From Pseudomonas sp. B28(2017) (GTDB lineage: Bacteria > Pseudomonadota > Gammaproteobacteria > Pseudomonadales > Pseudomonadaceae), in assembly GCF_002113025.1 (NCBI RefSeq), contig NZ_NEJH01000007.1:124001-188000 (forward strand): a stretch of 64,000 bases of DNA, in the 5' to 3' direction. Positions 34,114 to 43,635 of the stretch are shown here, one piece after another (the stretch's first letter is position 1; every line of letters starts with the position of its first letter). The position numbers and the translations under genes were made by a program. The notes beneath the pieces were generated by a model, which ran no database searches, had not been told where the DNA came from, and saw nothing but the letters and a program-made list of their open reading frames with translations.

Positions 34114-35568
34114 ATGATCGATGTCTTAATCATAGGGGGTGGCAACGCTGCCTTGTGCGCCGCTCTGATGGCGCGAGAAGCAGGCGCCAGCGTGATGCTG
34201 CTGGAAGCCTCTCCGAAAATCTGGCGCGGTGGCAACTCCCAACACACCCGTAACCTACGGTGCATGCACGACGAACCGCAGGACGTGCTGATCGATGCCT
34301 ATCCGGAAGAAGAATACTGGCAAGACCTGTTGAAGGTTACCGGTGGCCTCACGGATGAAAAGCTTGCACGCATTGCAATTCGGGCATCGTCTTCTTGCCG
34401 CGATTGGATGCGTTCACACGGCGTGCACTTTCAGCCACCGCTGTCCGGCGCGCTGCACGTGGCGCGGACCAATGCATTTTTTATGGGTGGCGGCAAAGCG
34501 CTGGTCAATGCGTATTTCCGCAGTGCCGAGCGCCTGGGTGTAAAAGTTCGCTACAACGCGCAAGTGACCGACATCGAGTTGGATGAGGGGAAATTCGTCG
34601 CCGCCCATGTGGGCGAACATGAGGTCGATGGTCAGCGTTTCGCCGCAGAACGCATTGAAGCCCGGGCCTGTGTGTTGGCGGCCGGTGGTTTCGAATCCAA
34701 CCGTGAATGGCTGCGCGAAGCCTGGGGTCAGAACGAACGCGGTGAATGGCCATCTGACAATTTTCTGATCCGGGGCACCCGATTCAACACCGGCATTTTG
34801 CTACGGCGCATGCTCGACCTTGGCGCAGATGTGATCGGCGATCCGACGCAAGCACACATGGTCGCGATTGATGCCCGCGCGCCACTCTACGACGGCGGCA
34901 TCTGCACCCGAATCGACTGCGTGTCGCTGGGTGTCGTGGTCAATCGTGATGGCGAACGCTTCTACGACGAAGGTGAGGATTTCTGGCCAAAACGTTATGC
35001 GATCTGGGGGCGTCTGGTGGCCGGACAACCCGGTCAGCAGGCGTATTCGATCATCGATCAACAAGCCATCGGCCGCTTCATGCCACCGGTCTTTCCCGGA
35101 ACCACCGCCAATACTCTGCAAGACCTTGCCCGCCAGTTGAAGCTGCCTCAAGAAAAATTCGTCAAGACTGTCGAGGACTACAACAGCGCCTGCCGCGTCG
35201 GCACGTTCGATCACACGGCGTTGGACGACTGCCACACCCAAGGACTGATGCCCGCCAAAACCCATTGGGCACGGCCATTGGTGAAACCACCTTTCTACGC
35301 CTACCCGCTTAAACCGGGAGTCACGTTCACCTACCTCGGCCTCGCCACCGACGAAACCGCTGCCGTGCATTTCAACGGCAAAGCGAGCCCCAACCTGTTC
35401 GTCGCGGGAGAAATGATGGCGGGCAATGTTCTGGGCAAGGGCTACACCGCCGGCATCGGCATGGCCATCGGTACCGCGTTTGGCCGCATCGCCGGTGTGC
35501 AGGCGGCCGCTTCGGTGGGTTTTGGCGTTTCATCTGCAAACACGGAGTCTCGACATGCAACTGTTTGA
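34114..35568 (+). CDS. tcuA: FAD-dependent tricarballylate dehydrogenase
   Basis: A 484-residue flavoprotein of the fumarate-reductase type. FAD-binding motif VLIIGGGNAALCAALMAREAG (residues 4-24), WRGGNSQHTRN, and a C-terminal LFVAGEMMAGNVLGKGYTAGIGMAIGTAFGRIAG. TcuA oxidises tricarballylate to cis-aconitate, and electrons pass to TcuB. GAGGAG precedes ATG. It overlaps tcuB by 14 bases. Confidence 0.93.
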   Translation: MIDVLIIGGGNAALCAALMAREAGASVMLLEASPKIWRGGNSQHTRNLRCMHDEPQDVLIDAYPEEEYWQDLLKVTGGLTDEKLARIAIRASSSCRDWMRSHGVHFQPPLSGALHVARTNAFFMGGGKALVNAYFRSAERLGVKVRYNAQVTDIELDEGKFVAAHVGEHEVDGQRFAAERIEARACVLAAGGFESNREWLREAWGQNERGEWPSDNFLIRGTRFNTGILLRRMLDLGADVIGDPTQAHMVAIDARAPLYDGGICTRIDCVSLGVVVNRDGERFYDEGEDFWPKRYAIWGRLVAGQPGQQAYSIIDQQAIGRFMPPVFPGTTANTLQDLARQLKLPQEKFVKTVEDYNSACRVGTFDHTALDDCHTQGLMPAKTHWARPLVKPPFYAYPLKPGVTFTYLGLATDETAAVHFNGKASPNLFVAGEMMAGNVLGKGYTAGIGMAIGTAFGRIAGVQAAASVGFGVSSANTESRHATV

Positions 35569-36712
35569 CCCCCAAGCATCGGGCGGGTTAATCCCGGTGA
35601 TGAATCTTGACGAAAGTGAAGTCCAGCGGCAGATGACCATCTGCAATGCCTGCCGTTATTGCGAAGGCTTTTGCGCGGTATTTCCGGCGATGACCCGGCG
35701 CTTGGAATTCACTCAGGCCGACATCCATTACCTGGCGAACTTGTGCCATAACTGCGGCGCGTGCCTGCACGCCTGTCAGTACGCCGCCCCACACGAATTC
35801 GACGTCAACATACCCAAAGCCATGGCCAAAGTGCGCCTGGATACTTACGCCGAATACGCCTGGCCGCAAGTGATGGGCAGGTTGTATCAGCGCAACGGCC
35901 TGACCCTGGCGCTGGCTTCCGGTGGGGGACTGGCTTTGTTTTTATGCCTGACCCTGATGCTCATGGGCAACCTGTTCACGTCCATTCCCGAGGGCAACTT
36001 CTACAATATTTTCCCGCATAACACCCTGGCGCTGATGTTCGGCTCAGTGTTCGGCTTTGCAGTACTTGCCCTGACCATGGGTGTACGGCGCTTCTGGCGC
36101 AACGTTTCACCGGCCGCAGCGCCACTGCCGTTGAAAACGTCCGCTGCATTGGAGGCTACGGCCAACGTCGCGCAGCTCAAATACCTGGACGGCGGCCATG
36201 GCGAAGGCTGCAACAACGCCGACGATAAATTCACCTTGTGGCGACGCCGATTCCACCACCTCACCTTCTACGGCTTCATGCTGTGCTTCGCCGCCACCGG
36301 TGTCGCCACGCTCTTTCACTATCTGCTGAAGTGGTCGGCGCCTTATCCGATGTTCAGCTTGCCGGTGATGTTAGGTATTGCCGGTGGCATTGGCCTGCTA
36401 ATCGGCCCGGCGGGTCTTCTTTGGCTGAACCTGCGTCGCGACCCTGCGCACGGCGATGAGTACCAAAAACCCATGGATCGCGGTTTCATCGCGTTGCTGT
36501 TTCTGATCAGCGCAAGCGGCCTGGCGCTAGTGGCTTTCCGTGAAACCAGCGCCTTGGGCTTGATGTTGGCTATCCATCTCGGCCTGGTCATGGCGTTTTT
36601 CTTGACCATGCCCTACAGCAAATTCGCCCATGGAATATTCCGCAGCGCAGCGCTGCTCAAACACGCCATCGAGAAGCGTCAACCCAACCCGATCAACGCT
36701 GGCAGCGACTGA
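35555..36712 (+). CDS. tcuB: Tricarballylate utilisation Fe-S membrane protein
   Basis: A 385-residue protein. Two cysteine clusters near the N-terminus (CNACRYCEGFCAVFP and CHNCGACLHACQYAP-like) bind iron-sulfur clusters. From about residue 115 there are several hydrophobic helices with histidines that could bind haem (RFHHLTFYGFML, TLFHYLL). TcuB reoxidises the FADH2 of TcuA and passes electrons to the membrane quinone pool. Start ATG 35555 has CGGAG upstream and lies inside the end of tcuA. Confidence 0.93.
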   Translation: MQLFDPQASGGLIPVMNLDESEVQRQMTICNACRYCEGFCAVFPAMTRRLEFTQADIHYLANLCHNCGACLHACQYAAPHEFDVNIPKAMAKVRLDTYAEYAWPQVMGRLYQRNGLTLALASGGGLALFLCLTLMLMGNLFTSIPEGNFYNIFPHNTLALMFGSVFGFAVLALTMGVRRFWRNVSPAAAPLPLKTSAALEATANVAQLKYLDGGHGEGCNNADDKFTLWRRRFHHLTFYGFMLCFAATGVATLFHYLLKWSAPYPMFSLPVMLGIAGGIGLLIGPAGLLWLNLRRDPAHGDEYQKPMDRGFIALLFLISASGLALVAFRETSALGLMLAIHLGLVMAFFLTMPYSKFAHGIFRSAALLKHAIEKRQPNPINAGSD

Positions 36713-36750
36713 CGGTTAAAGCACTCATTCCAAAAACAATAGTGAGCATA

Positions 36751-38061
36751 ATGGTAGCCATGATGAAAACGACAACGGCAACAACCCGAGCCAAGGGGTC
36801 CAAATTGGACGCCATTTTGCGGGTCACCAGCGGTAACTTTCTCGAGCAGTTCGACTTCTTTCTGTTTGGGTTCTACGCGACCTACATCTCCCAAACTTTC
36901 TTTCCAGCCACCAGCGAGTTTGCCTCGCTGATGATGACCTTCGCGGTATTCGGCTCCGGATTCCTGATGCGTCCGTTAGGTGCCATTGTGCTGGGGGCGT
37001 ACATCGACAAGGTGGGTCGTCGCAAGGGACTGATCGTGACACTGTCGATCATGGCCACCGGTACCGTATTGATCGCCCTGGTTCCGGGCTATGCCGCCAT
37101 CGGCGTGGCGGCACCGATTCTGGTGTTGTTGGGCAGGCTGCTACAGGGCTTCTCAGCCGGCGCGGAAATGGGCGGTGTTTCCGTGTATCTGGCGGAAATT
37201 TCCACCCCCGGTCACACCGGTTTCTACACCAGTTGGCAATCCGCTAGCCAACAGGTGGCGATCGTCGTCGCGGCCGCGTTGGGCTACACGATCAATGCCT
37301 CGATGCAGGCTGCTGAAGTCGCCGATTGGGGATGGCGTATTCCGTTCTTCATTGGCTGTGTAATCATCCCGTTCATTTTCATTATTCGTCGCTCACTAGA
37401 AGAAACCGCTGCCTTCACTGCTCGCAGCCATCGTCCAACAACTCGCGAAGTTTTTCGCTCGATGCGCGACAACTGGCGCACCGTACTGGCGGGCGGCTTG
37501 CTGGCGTCCATGACCACTACCACGTTCTACCTTATTACGGTCTACACACCGACGTTTGGCAGGACAGTACTGAATCTGAGCACCACCGACAGCCTGGTGG
37601 TCACACTGCTGGTCGGCCTCAGCAACTTTATCTGGCTGCCTATTGGCGGTGCCCTCTCCGACCGCATTGGCCGTCGGCCACTTTTACTGGCGATATCGTT
37701 GCTGTGCATCTTCACTGCCTATCCCGCCATGCACTGGCTGGCAGAGGCGGCGAGTTTCGAACGACTGCTCGCTGTTCTGCTGTACTTCTCATTCTTCTTT
37801 GGCATTTACAACGGCGCCATGGTCGCGGCACTGACCGAAGTCATGCCACAGAACGTGCGGGTAGTCGGGTTTTCACTGGCCTTCAGTTTGGCCACCGCGG
37901 TGTTTGGCGGTTTTACCCCGGCAATCTCGACGCTGCTTGTTCAGGTCACGGGCGACAAGGCATCACCTGCCTACTGGCTGATGTTCGCGGCGGTGTGCGG
38001 GTTCACGGCGACGACGATTCTGTATCGTCGGCAAAAAACTTTGGCAGCCAGAACCGTTTAG
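36751..38061 (+). CDS. tcuC: Tricarballylate/proton symporter (MFS)
   Basis: A 436-residue major-facilitator transporter with 12 predicted helices. The N-terminus (LRVTSGNFLEQFDFFLFGFYATYIS) and GAYIDKVGRRKGLI loop are typical of the metabolite:H+ symporter family that includes citrate and tricarballylate carriers. Three ATGs (36751, 36760, 36763) and a GTG at 36742 are possible starts; no strong ribosome site decides. Completes the tcuABC operon for uptake and oxidation of tricarballylate to feed the TCA cycle. Confidence 0.9.
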   Translation: MVAMMKTTTATTRAKGSKLDAILRVTSGNFLEQFDFFLFGFYATYISQTFFPATSEFASLMMTFAVFGSGFLMRPLGAIVLGAYIDKVGRRKGLIVTLSIMATGTVLIALVPGYAAIGVAAPILVLLGRLLQGFSAGAEMGGVSVYLAEISTPGHTGFYTSWQSASQQVAIVVAAALGYTINASMQAAEVADWGWRIPFFIGCVIIPFIFIIRRSLEETAAFTARSHRPTTREVFRSMRDNWRTVLAGGLLASMTTTTFYLITVYTPTFGRTVLNLSTTDSLVVTLLVGLSNFIWLPIGGALSDRIGRRPLLLAISLLCIFTAYPAMHWLAEAASFERLLAVLLYFSFFFGIYNGAMVAALTEVMPQNVRVVGFSLAFSLATAVFGGFTPAISTLLVQVTGDKASPAYWLMFAAVCGFTATTILYRRQKTLAARTV

Positions 38062-38216
38062 TTCCTCGATCGCCGACGCTTACCACGCGTCGATCCACGG
38101 AGGGAACCGGTTTAGAGTGGCATGATGTCGATTACAGTCTTTCGTCAGGGCAGTAATCGGCCTAAAACCTCCTTCAATGGGCATAGACAGATTTTTCGAA
38201 CAATTTCTCAATATGT

Positions 38217-38244
38217 GGCCCTTGATTCCACTCGATCAAGGGCC
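38217..38244. terminator. Hairpin downstream of tcuC
   Basis: GGCCCTTGAT, loop TCCACTCG, ATCAAGGGCC: a perfect 10-bp stem without a T-run. May stabilise the mRNA end or terminate weakly. Confidence 0.45.
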
Positions 38245-38351
38245 CGAAGCAGGGATGCGGTTTTTCCACAAGCGCAAGAGACAGTCGATTTAACATCATC
38301 GTTGTACGAGATCTAACTTGCGCTTATTCGTATGGCCCACGACCGGCTGCT

Positions 38352-38390
38352 GGGTCGTTTTCAGCCCGTCGTCACAGGCAGAAAACGGCC
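38352..38390. repeat. REP-like hairpin element
   Basis: GGGTCGTTTTCAGCC...GGCAGAAAACGGCC. Same ends as other elements in 31-55 kb. Confidence 0.6.
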
Positions 38391-38536
38391 ATAAGGAGTC
38401 ACTCCCAAATTCATGCAAGAATCAGAAGACTTGCCGCTGCAACATTTGCCGAGGATTTACTCGAAGAAGACGCCAAAGATCTGCTGCTCCAGAGTTTGGC
38501 AGTAGCATTTTCAACAAACCTACTTTAGCGATGAGC

Positions 38537-39118
38537 TCAACACTGGTGGTTCGCGAAAGCCCCGAAGACTATTTGTTTAATCGCCCGATAAACTTCCAAA
38601 ACTTCTTTGTTAGAAAGTACTTTCTCACCAGGATTAAAATCCACTCGCAATCCAATTTCCCCTTCATAAGTCCCATTAATAGAGCAGGTAAGCTGAAATA
38701 TACAGTCATAGTAAAAATATTCATCATCACGCAAGTCTTTAAAAATCCATTCTTTCTTGCGGGCAACCTCATCAGAGCGATAGACCACGAAATCATTCGT
38801 CGCTTCTACCACCTCCAAGGTCCCATCCCAACTTTTGATGAATTCGAAAGCAGACCTACCTGGGTCATTCTTGCCAATATCATTGCGATCAACAAACACC
38901 TTAACCTTCCCAATATTACTACCAACGACATTTACACCGTTGATAAAAACCGTCTGATCCCCATCTTTAGAACTAACTCCTTTCGACATCAAATCTGAAT
39001 TTAAACAATACTTCACACCGTCTACCAAAAAATAATTCACTTGCTGGCTTTCAGTCACAATCCTACCCCATACCGACAAAGTAGTTAACACTAACGCAAT
39101 CAGAAAATAAAACCTCAT
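38537..39118 (-). CDS. AT-rich secreted hypothetical protein
   Basis: A 193-residue protein with an N-terminal signal peptide (MRFYFLIALVLTTLSVWG). The mature part is polar, with many Asp, Lys, Asn and four cysteines (YCLNSDL, YDCIFQLTCSING and a terminal Cys), suggesting disulfides in the periplasm. AT-rich codon use differs from neighbouring core genes, so it was probably acquired. ATG 39118 is chosen over the upstream frame because it begins the signal peptide. I recognise no family; an immunity-type role is possible but only because it follows a fragment of another gene (39303-39461). Confidence 0.6.
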   Translation of the reverse strand: MRFYFLIALVLTTLSVWGRIVTESQQVNYFLVDGVKYCLNSDLMSKGVSSKDGDQTVFINGVNVVGSNIGKVKVFVDRNDIGKNDPGRSAFEFIKSWDGTLEVVEATNDFVVYRSDEVARKKEWIFKDLRDDEYFYYDCIFQLTCSINGTYEGEIGLRVDFNPGEKVLSNKEVLEVYRAIKQIVFGAFANHQC

Positions 39119-39893
39119 GGCTATCGATCCCTCGCACTTCCAGAAATATGGCGACCAAGAGGAATTAGCACGCAATCAATCACCCTCCGCTATCAGATTT
39201 TACTTCAGCTGTAACTGACACCAAAAGTGACAGCTGAATATCCGACCCCATCACCCTAACTTTATTTATCAAAATCCTGATTTTATATAAAAGACCAAGC
39301 CTTTAATCTTCGATCGCATCATTGGACACGCTGACAGCGTCGGCGACTATACCTCCGTCCTTATCTACAATCGCGCCAAAATGAACACCACTCGACTCTG
39401 CCCCTGACGAAGGAACACTAATGCGAGCGTAGACTAGGCGCGTCGGGTGAATTAAAAACTCTTAGATCAAAATGCTATCACTGCATCTTTTGTTTAGAAG
39501 CCGAAGAGGACTACTCACCCGATTGCATTCCTGAGTCCTGGCGATTTAATCCTTGCTAGTCCCTGCTTGATATAGCCCGTACTTCCATCGATTGTGTGTA
39601 GCTCCAAAAACGCTGTCACAGACATCCTAAGATTCTTTCAACTGACACACATTGAACATCGCAGCCTCCGTGACTACGGCGACTAGATCGCCGCTGACGT
39701 CATACAGGCCGATCTCAAGAATCCAATCACCCCGACCTCGGGCAGGATGAGTGACTCGGTGATCACGGGGTTGGGGTTGGGGTTATGCGGCCAGGGCCGT
39801 CATCTCTTGCGTGATGCTTCCAGGTAGCGTGACGAATGAAGTCTTTCGATTGCTGCCTGTCGCCACCGGCAGCAATGGGTGAAAGCAGTCATT
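39119..39893. other. Gene-poor region with one orphan fragment
   Basis: On the minus strand 39461-39303 is a stop-bounded frame without a start: HPTRLVYARISVPSSG, then VHFGAIVDKDGGIVADAVS, and a stop. It looks like the C-terminal tail of a decayed protein ending 185 bases before the secreted-protein gene. The rest has no recognisable feature except the REP-like hairpin at 39849-39876. Confidence 0.4.
39849..39876. repeat. REP-like hairpin
   Basis: ATTGCTGCC-TGTCGCCACC-GGCAGCAAT followed at 39883 by AGCAGTCA, the right-hand end also seen at 30473 and 41033. Confidence 0.6.
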
Positions 39894-40330
39894 TCAAAAC
39901 AGGCCTCCCAACGCAGCGGGCTCCCAATTCATTATCACCAATTCACCACTGACCTCGGCCTTGCCGTGCCGCTGGTTGGTCGTGGTGTAGCGGATGTCCA
40001 GCGTCTCAAAGTGAAAACCCTCGAACACCCGACGGATGTCCGGGTGGTCGTTGATGCTAACCATCACCTTGCCTTTACAGCGGCGCATAAAGTTCGCCAT
40101 GCGCTCGTAGTTCTCGAACGGAAAATCCACGCCATATCCCGCGGTGGATCCATGTAGTGGAAGGTATGGGCACGGTCATAGCGTTCGGCGCAGTCAAGCC
40201 AGGGCAGATTTTCCACGTAGGTGCCTGACAGACGCTGCCTGCAGGCCAGGGATCAACTTGGGCATACGACCGTCGTAATGACTGAGCAGTACATCCGAAA
40301 CCGTAAGGGGAAGAAAGTCTCACCAACCAA
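39894..40330 (-). pseudogene. Broken phage-type DNA adenine methylase
   Basis: Minus-strand 40130-39894 encodes MDFPFENYERMANFMRRCKG and VSINDHPDIRRVFEGFHFETLDIRYTTTNQRHGKAEV, ending EPAALGGLF, the C-terminal half of a DpnM/Dam-type N6-adenine methylase. Upstream the frame shifts: VENLPWLDCAERYDRAHTFHYMDPP appears in another frame and contains most of the DPPY motif. The N-terminal half is missing. A remnant of a prophage or plasmid. Confidence 0.75.
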
Positions 40331-40372
40331 GTGAATTGCGGACCAATTCAATAATTGCGGACCAGAAACGAA

Positions 40373-40437
40373 CAAGGGCTTGCCTAGCTTTCGCTCGCAA
40401 ACCCTTGATTTATATGGTGCCGAAGCCGGGGTCGAAC
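40373..40437. other. Hairpin plus tRNA-Leu-3'-like sequence (site B, candidate att end)
   Basis: CAAGGGCTTGC (40373-40383) pairs with GCAAACCCTTG (40397-40407), one mismatch. 40415-40437 reads TGGTGCC-GAAGCCGG..TCGAAC, matching the 3' end of tRNA-Leu at 61255-61278 with one gap and two changes in the same orientation. No complete tRNA can be formed. It is a plausible far-end attachment site of the 40.4-61.3 kb island. Confidence 0.5.
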
Positions 40438-40492
40438 ATACCACCTAAAGACCGCTAAATTACACGACTCATCCTTTATTAAGATCGCCTTG

Positions 40493-40514
40493 TATACCTA
40501 AACGTATACCTAAA
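40493..40514. repeat. 22-bp repeat shared with the integrase upstream region
   Basis: Contains two direct GTATACCTAAA-like units and is identical to 61123-61144 just upstream of the integrase gene. Candidate integrase arm-binding or recombination-directionality site. Confidence 0.65.
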
Positions 40515-41225
40515 ACGGGAAGTACCTTTATCTTCTTCACCTCCAACCGGTCGCCTATCGTGCCGACGCCCTCCCCCCGTTTTGCCGTCGCCGGGTGACG
40601 CTTGTGATCATCACTACTCTCTCCGTTTAGGGATGGTGGTTAGGAATGCAAGTTATGAAGAGATGGAAAGATAGTTTGGGCGCGGGGCCGATACTGCGAA
40701 CGCTAATACTTTTGATGCAGCACCTCCCAGCATTCCCCAAATTCGCCCAAGTCGGCGACTTCCTAAATAACTACGAATTAATGATTGAAGCAGGCAGGGA
40801 TCGGTCCTTCGGGCGAAGACTCCAGACTTTTGACCTCCCCCTACCCAATGGCTTTATCGAGCAGCACTAACTGCCCTAGTTGCATTGCCCGATGGCGAGT
40901 TACGGATAAACAACCAATCAGGCACACCCTGCCGTATGCGACCCTGCGCCGAGTCACGAATTACCCGCAAGGGGTAGGGTCGATTACGGTCCGTGGCCGG
41001 AGTCCGCTTTGATTATTGTCCGAGAACGGCCAAAAGCAGTCACACAGAGCTTTCCACGTAAACGTGTGTGGGTAACTCATTCCTTTGCATTCAAGGCGCC
41101 CCTGCCATGAATACCGGTGCATAGATTGATGCCATTGATCGTTTCGCTGCGCATACAAAGTACTCGGCGAGTGACCGTGCCCAACCAAGGTCAGCGGTTG
41201 GAGGTTTGCTTAGCTCCATGGGAAT
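40515..41225. other. Region without a trusted gene
   Basis: A 74-codon frame at 40646-40870 has a weak ribosome site and unconvincing composition. 41021-41040 carries the right-hand end (GAACGGCCAAAAGCAGTC) of a REP-like element. Nothing else recognised. Confidence 0.4.
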
Positions 41226-41248
41226 AAGGCCACCCGCAGGCGGCCTTT
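41226..41248 (-). terminator. Terminator of the decarboxylase operon
   Basis: AAGGCC-A-CC...GG-C-GGCCTT forms a strong hairpin 15 bases past the last gene, followed on the minus strand by TATTCC; a modest T-run. Confidence 0.6.
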
Positions 41249-41262
41249 GATTCACGATGGCA

Positions 41263-42168
41263 TCAGGGCAACGCATAGACCCTGAACAGCCTCTTCACGG
41301 TCAGGTTGCTCCCGCCCAGATACTGGTCGTAGGCTTTTTCCACGAAGCCCGAGTAATAGGCTTCACTCAGGGCCGTATCGACCAGCAAGCGGAAGTCTTC
41401 GTCGTTGCGATCCACGATCATCGCCACCGGCGAATACTCGAAGATACGGTCGAGGATCATCAGGTTGCTGGCCGCGCCTTCCTTGGCGATTTCGTTGCGC
41501 AGCAGCATGCGTTCGGAGAAGAAGGCATCGGCCTTGCCCTCGGCAACCAGCTTGAAGCCCTCGTCGATGTTGGCCACGGTCACCAGCGAGGCGATCACGT
41601 TGAGCAGGCGCATCTGCTCGCGAATCCAGTCCTCGGTCACCCCACCCTCGAGCGTCGCGTAGGTATGATTGGCCAGACCATTGTTGATGCTAGCACGCCA
41701 GGTCGGGCCGGTATTGGCGACCTTGCCATTGAGCACGTTGAGCAACGGTTCGGCGGCATCGTTGCGCACCACCACCGAGAGGCCGGCGGTGTAGATCGGT
41801 ATGGAGTAGCTGATCATCTTGCGCCGTTCCAGGGTGGGGGGCGTCGGCGTGCAGAGGATATCAACCTTGCCCTGGCTCACAGCACTGACCTCATCCGAAA
41901 TCTTTACAGGTTGGTAGTGCACTTGCAGGTCGGGCAGGCCCAGTTCGCTCTTGAGTTTATCCGCAACTTTCAGGCACAGGTCGATGGCATAACCGCTGGC
42001 TTTGTCACCTTCCTGCTTGCTGAAGGGAGCAAGGTCAGGCAAGTAACCCAGGTTCAAAGTATGGCTGCTGCGCACGCGTTCAAGGGTGTTGGCGCCGGCC
42101 ACCAATGGCAGCGTCGAGAGGGCGAAGGCCAGCAGCAGTCTGGTGGTTGTGGCAAATGGTACGTTCAT
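41263..42168 (-). CDS. Periplasmic amino-acid/polyamine-type solute-binding protein
   Basis: A 301-residue family-3 solute-binding protein. Signal peptide MNVPFATTTRLLLAFALSTLPLVAGA; then LNLGYLPDLAPFSKQEGDKASGYAIDLCLKVAD, DILCTPTPPTLERRKMISYSIPIY and a hinge typical of amino-acid receptors. No ABC permease or ATPase is encoded beside it, so it either feeds a transporter elsewhere or acts as a sensor. Last gene of the decarboxylase operon, 48 bases after the antiporter. Confidence 0.85.
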   Translation of the reverse strand: MNVPFATTTRLLLAFALSTLPLVAGANTLERVRSSHTLNLGYLPDLAPFSKQEGDKASGYAIDLCLKVADKLKSELGLPDLQVHYQPVKISDEVSAVSQGKVDILCTPTPPTLERRKMISYSIPIYTAGLSVVVRNDAAEPLLNVLNGKVANTGPTWRASINNGLANHTYATLEGGVTEDWIREQMRLLNVIASLVTVANIDEGFKLVAEGKADAFFSERMLLRNEIAKEGAASNLMILDRIFEYSPVAMIVDRNDEDFRLLVDTALSEAYYSGFVEKAYDQYLGGSNLTVKRLFRVYALP

Positions 42169-42216
42169 GTCCGGTTTCCCCGTATGCAGATGTCTGTGCA
42201 GTCCTGATGGCCACGG

Positions 42217-43557
42217 CTAAGGGTTGCCGGCCCTGGCCGGATTGGCCGGTGACGCTTCGGTGAAGCGCTTGGCGAGGAATCCATAGAGCAGGTAGCCGAC
42301 AGCGAGCACCAGGGTGCCGCCCATCACTGCGTCCTTGCCGCAGGCATACAGGGCGTACAAGGAGTACGTTATCGCGATGATCAGTACCACCACGTTGCGC
42401 GAGTAGATAGCTTGCGAGACCCCGGCCTTGTGCATGATCACCAGCAGGCCCGTCAGTGCAGTGATATAGGGAATCAGGTTGGTCACCGCTGCCAGGCTGA
42501 CCAGCTTGCTGAACTGGGCGGCGGCGTCGGGCGAGATGGTCGACAGGGCCATGAGGGTCTGCAGCACGCCGCAGACGATCATGCCGACCACAGGCGCATT
42601 CATCGAGTTGACCTTGCTGAACAGCTTGAGGAACAGGTTCTGGTCAGCCGTCATCTTGGCCGTTTGCGCCAGGGTGAATTGCCAGCCCAGCAGCGAACCG
42701 ACACAGGCCATGACCGCCAGGGCCATGACGATATTGCCCACCATCGGACTGAATATCGTGGCGTAGACCAGCGCGAAAGGCGCCGAGGACTTGGCCAGCT
42801 CGGCGTTAGGAATGATGCCCTGGATGACGGTGGTCGACAGCACATAGACCACGGCAGCCCCTAAAGTACCGAACAGGCAGGCCAGCGGTACATTGCGCTT
42901 GGGGTTTTCCACGGCATCGGTGGCCTGGGCCGCCGACTCCATACCCAGGAAAGCCCACAGGGTCAGAGGTATCGCCTTGGAGATTGCTTCGGAGATGGGC
43001 AGGCTGTTCGGGTTCCAGGCGGCGGCCAGCACATCGGGCTTGAACCAGAACCAGCCGATGATGCTCAGGCCCGCTACCGGGATGATCACGCCCCACACCG
43101 TGAACGCGCCAATTCTGCCGGTGATGCTGGGGCCGCCGAAGTTGGCGAAGGTGGTCAGCCAGATCAGTGAGATCGTGCCGACGCACAAGGGGATGGCACC
43201 ACTGCTCAGCCAAGGCACGAAGGCACTCAAATAGCCCACTGCCGAAATGGCCACGGCCACGTTGGCGATGGCCAGGGACAGAAAGTACAGGTACGAGCAG
43301 AGGAAAAACCCCGACTTCGCATGGGCTTCTTCGGTGTAAGCGGACAAGCCGCCAGAACGCGAGCAGAAGACCCCGCACTGGGCAAAGCAGTAGGCGATGG
43401 CCATCGAGCCGATCGCGGTGAAAATCCACGACAACAGCGAGACGGCACCCAGCTGCGCCATATTGGTAGGCAACATGATGATGCCCGAACCCATCATGTT
43501 GACCGTGACCAGTGTCGTGAGCCCCACTAGGCCCATTTTTTTGCTTGAATCAGCCAT
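42217..43557 (-). CDS. potE: APC-family amino acid/amine antiporter (PotE-like)
   Basis: A 446-residue inner-membrane protein with about 12 helices. VNMMGSGIIMLPTNMAQLG is the conserved first helix of the basic-amino-acid/polyamine antiporter group. In family members such as PotE it exchanges external ornithine (or lysine) for the internal diamine product, completing a proton-consuming decarboxylase cycle. It sits directly after two decarboxylase genes. Name is by resemblance; substrate could be another basic amino acid/amine pair. Confidence 0.88.
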   Translation of the reverse strand: MADSSKKMGLVGLTTLVTVNMMGSGIIMLPTNMAQLGAVSLLSWIFTAIGSMAIAYCFAQCGVFCSRSGGLSAYTEEAHAKSGFFLCSYLYFLSLAIANVAVAISAVGYLSAFVPWLSSGAIPLCVGTISLIWLTTFANFGGPSITGRIGAFTVWGVIIPVAGLSIIGWFWFKPDVLAAAWNPNSLPISEAISKAIPLTLWAFLGMESAAQATDAVENPKRNVPLACLFGTLGAAVVYVLSTTVIQGIIPNAELAKSSAPFALVYATIFSPMVGNIVMALAVMACVGSLLGWQFTLAQTAKMTADQNLFLKLFSKVNSMNAPVVGMIVCGVLQTLMALSTISPDAAAQFSKLVSLAAVTNLIPYITALTGLLVIMHKAGVSQAIYSRNVVVLIIAITYSLYALYACGKDAVMGGTLVLAVGYLLYGFLAKRFTEASPANPARAGNP

Positions 43558-43635
43558 CGCAAACTCCTTGCCTTGTTCAGAGTTTTGAACCTTGGCCTGG
43601 CGACGTGCAGCACGCAGCCGGACAGGGGCTAACGC

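Larger units (their letters stand above)
38062..38536. other. Spacer with hairpins after tcuC
   Basis: Holds the hairpin at 38217-38244 and a REP-like element at 38352-38390. A stop-free stretch at 38415-38528 (AAATFAEDLLEEDAKDLLLQ...) looks protein-like but has no start, and may be the tail of a lost gene. Confidence 0.4.

Noticed and set aside
38318..38998. 226-codon plus-strand frame opposite the secreted protein
   Set aside because: Start region overlaps a REP-like element, no ribosome site, and the minus-strand frame has a proper signal peptide.
40415..40500. Possible intact tRNA gene
   Set aside because: Only a T-arm and 3' end resemble a tRNA; no anticodon arm or acceptor 5' strand pairs with it.
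40646..40870. 74-codon plus-strand frame (MQVMKRWKDSLGAGPILRTL...)
   Set aside because: Weak ribosome site, no homology I can recall, and it lies in a region of decayed mobile DNA.
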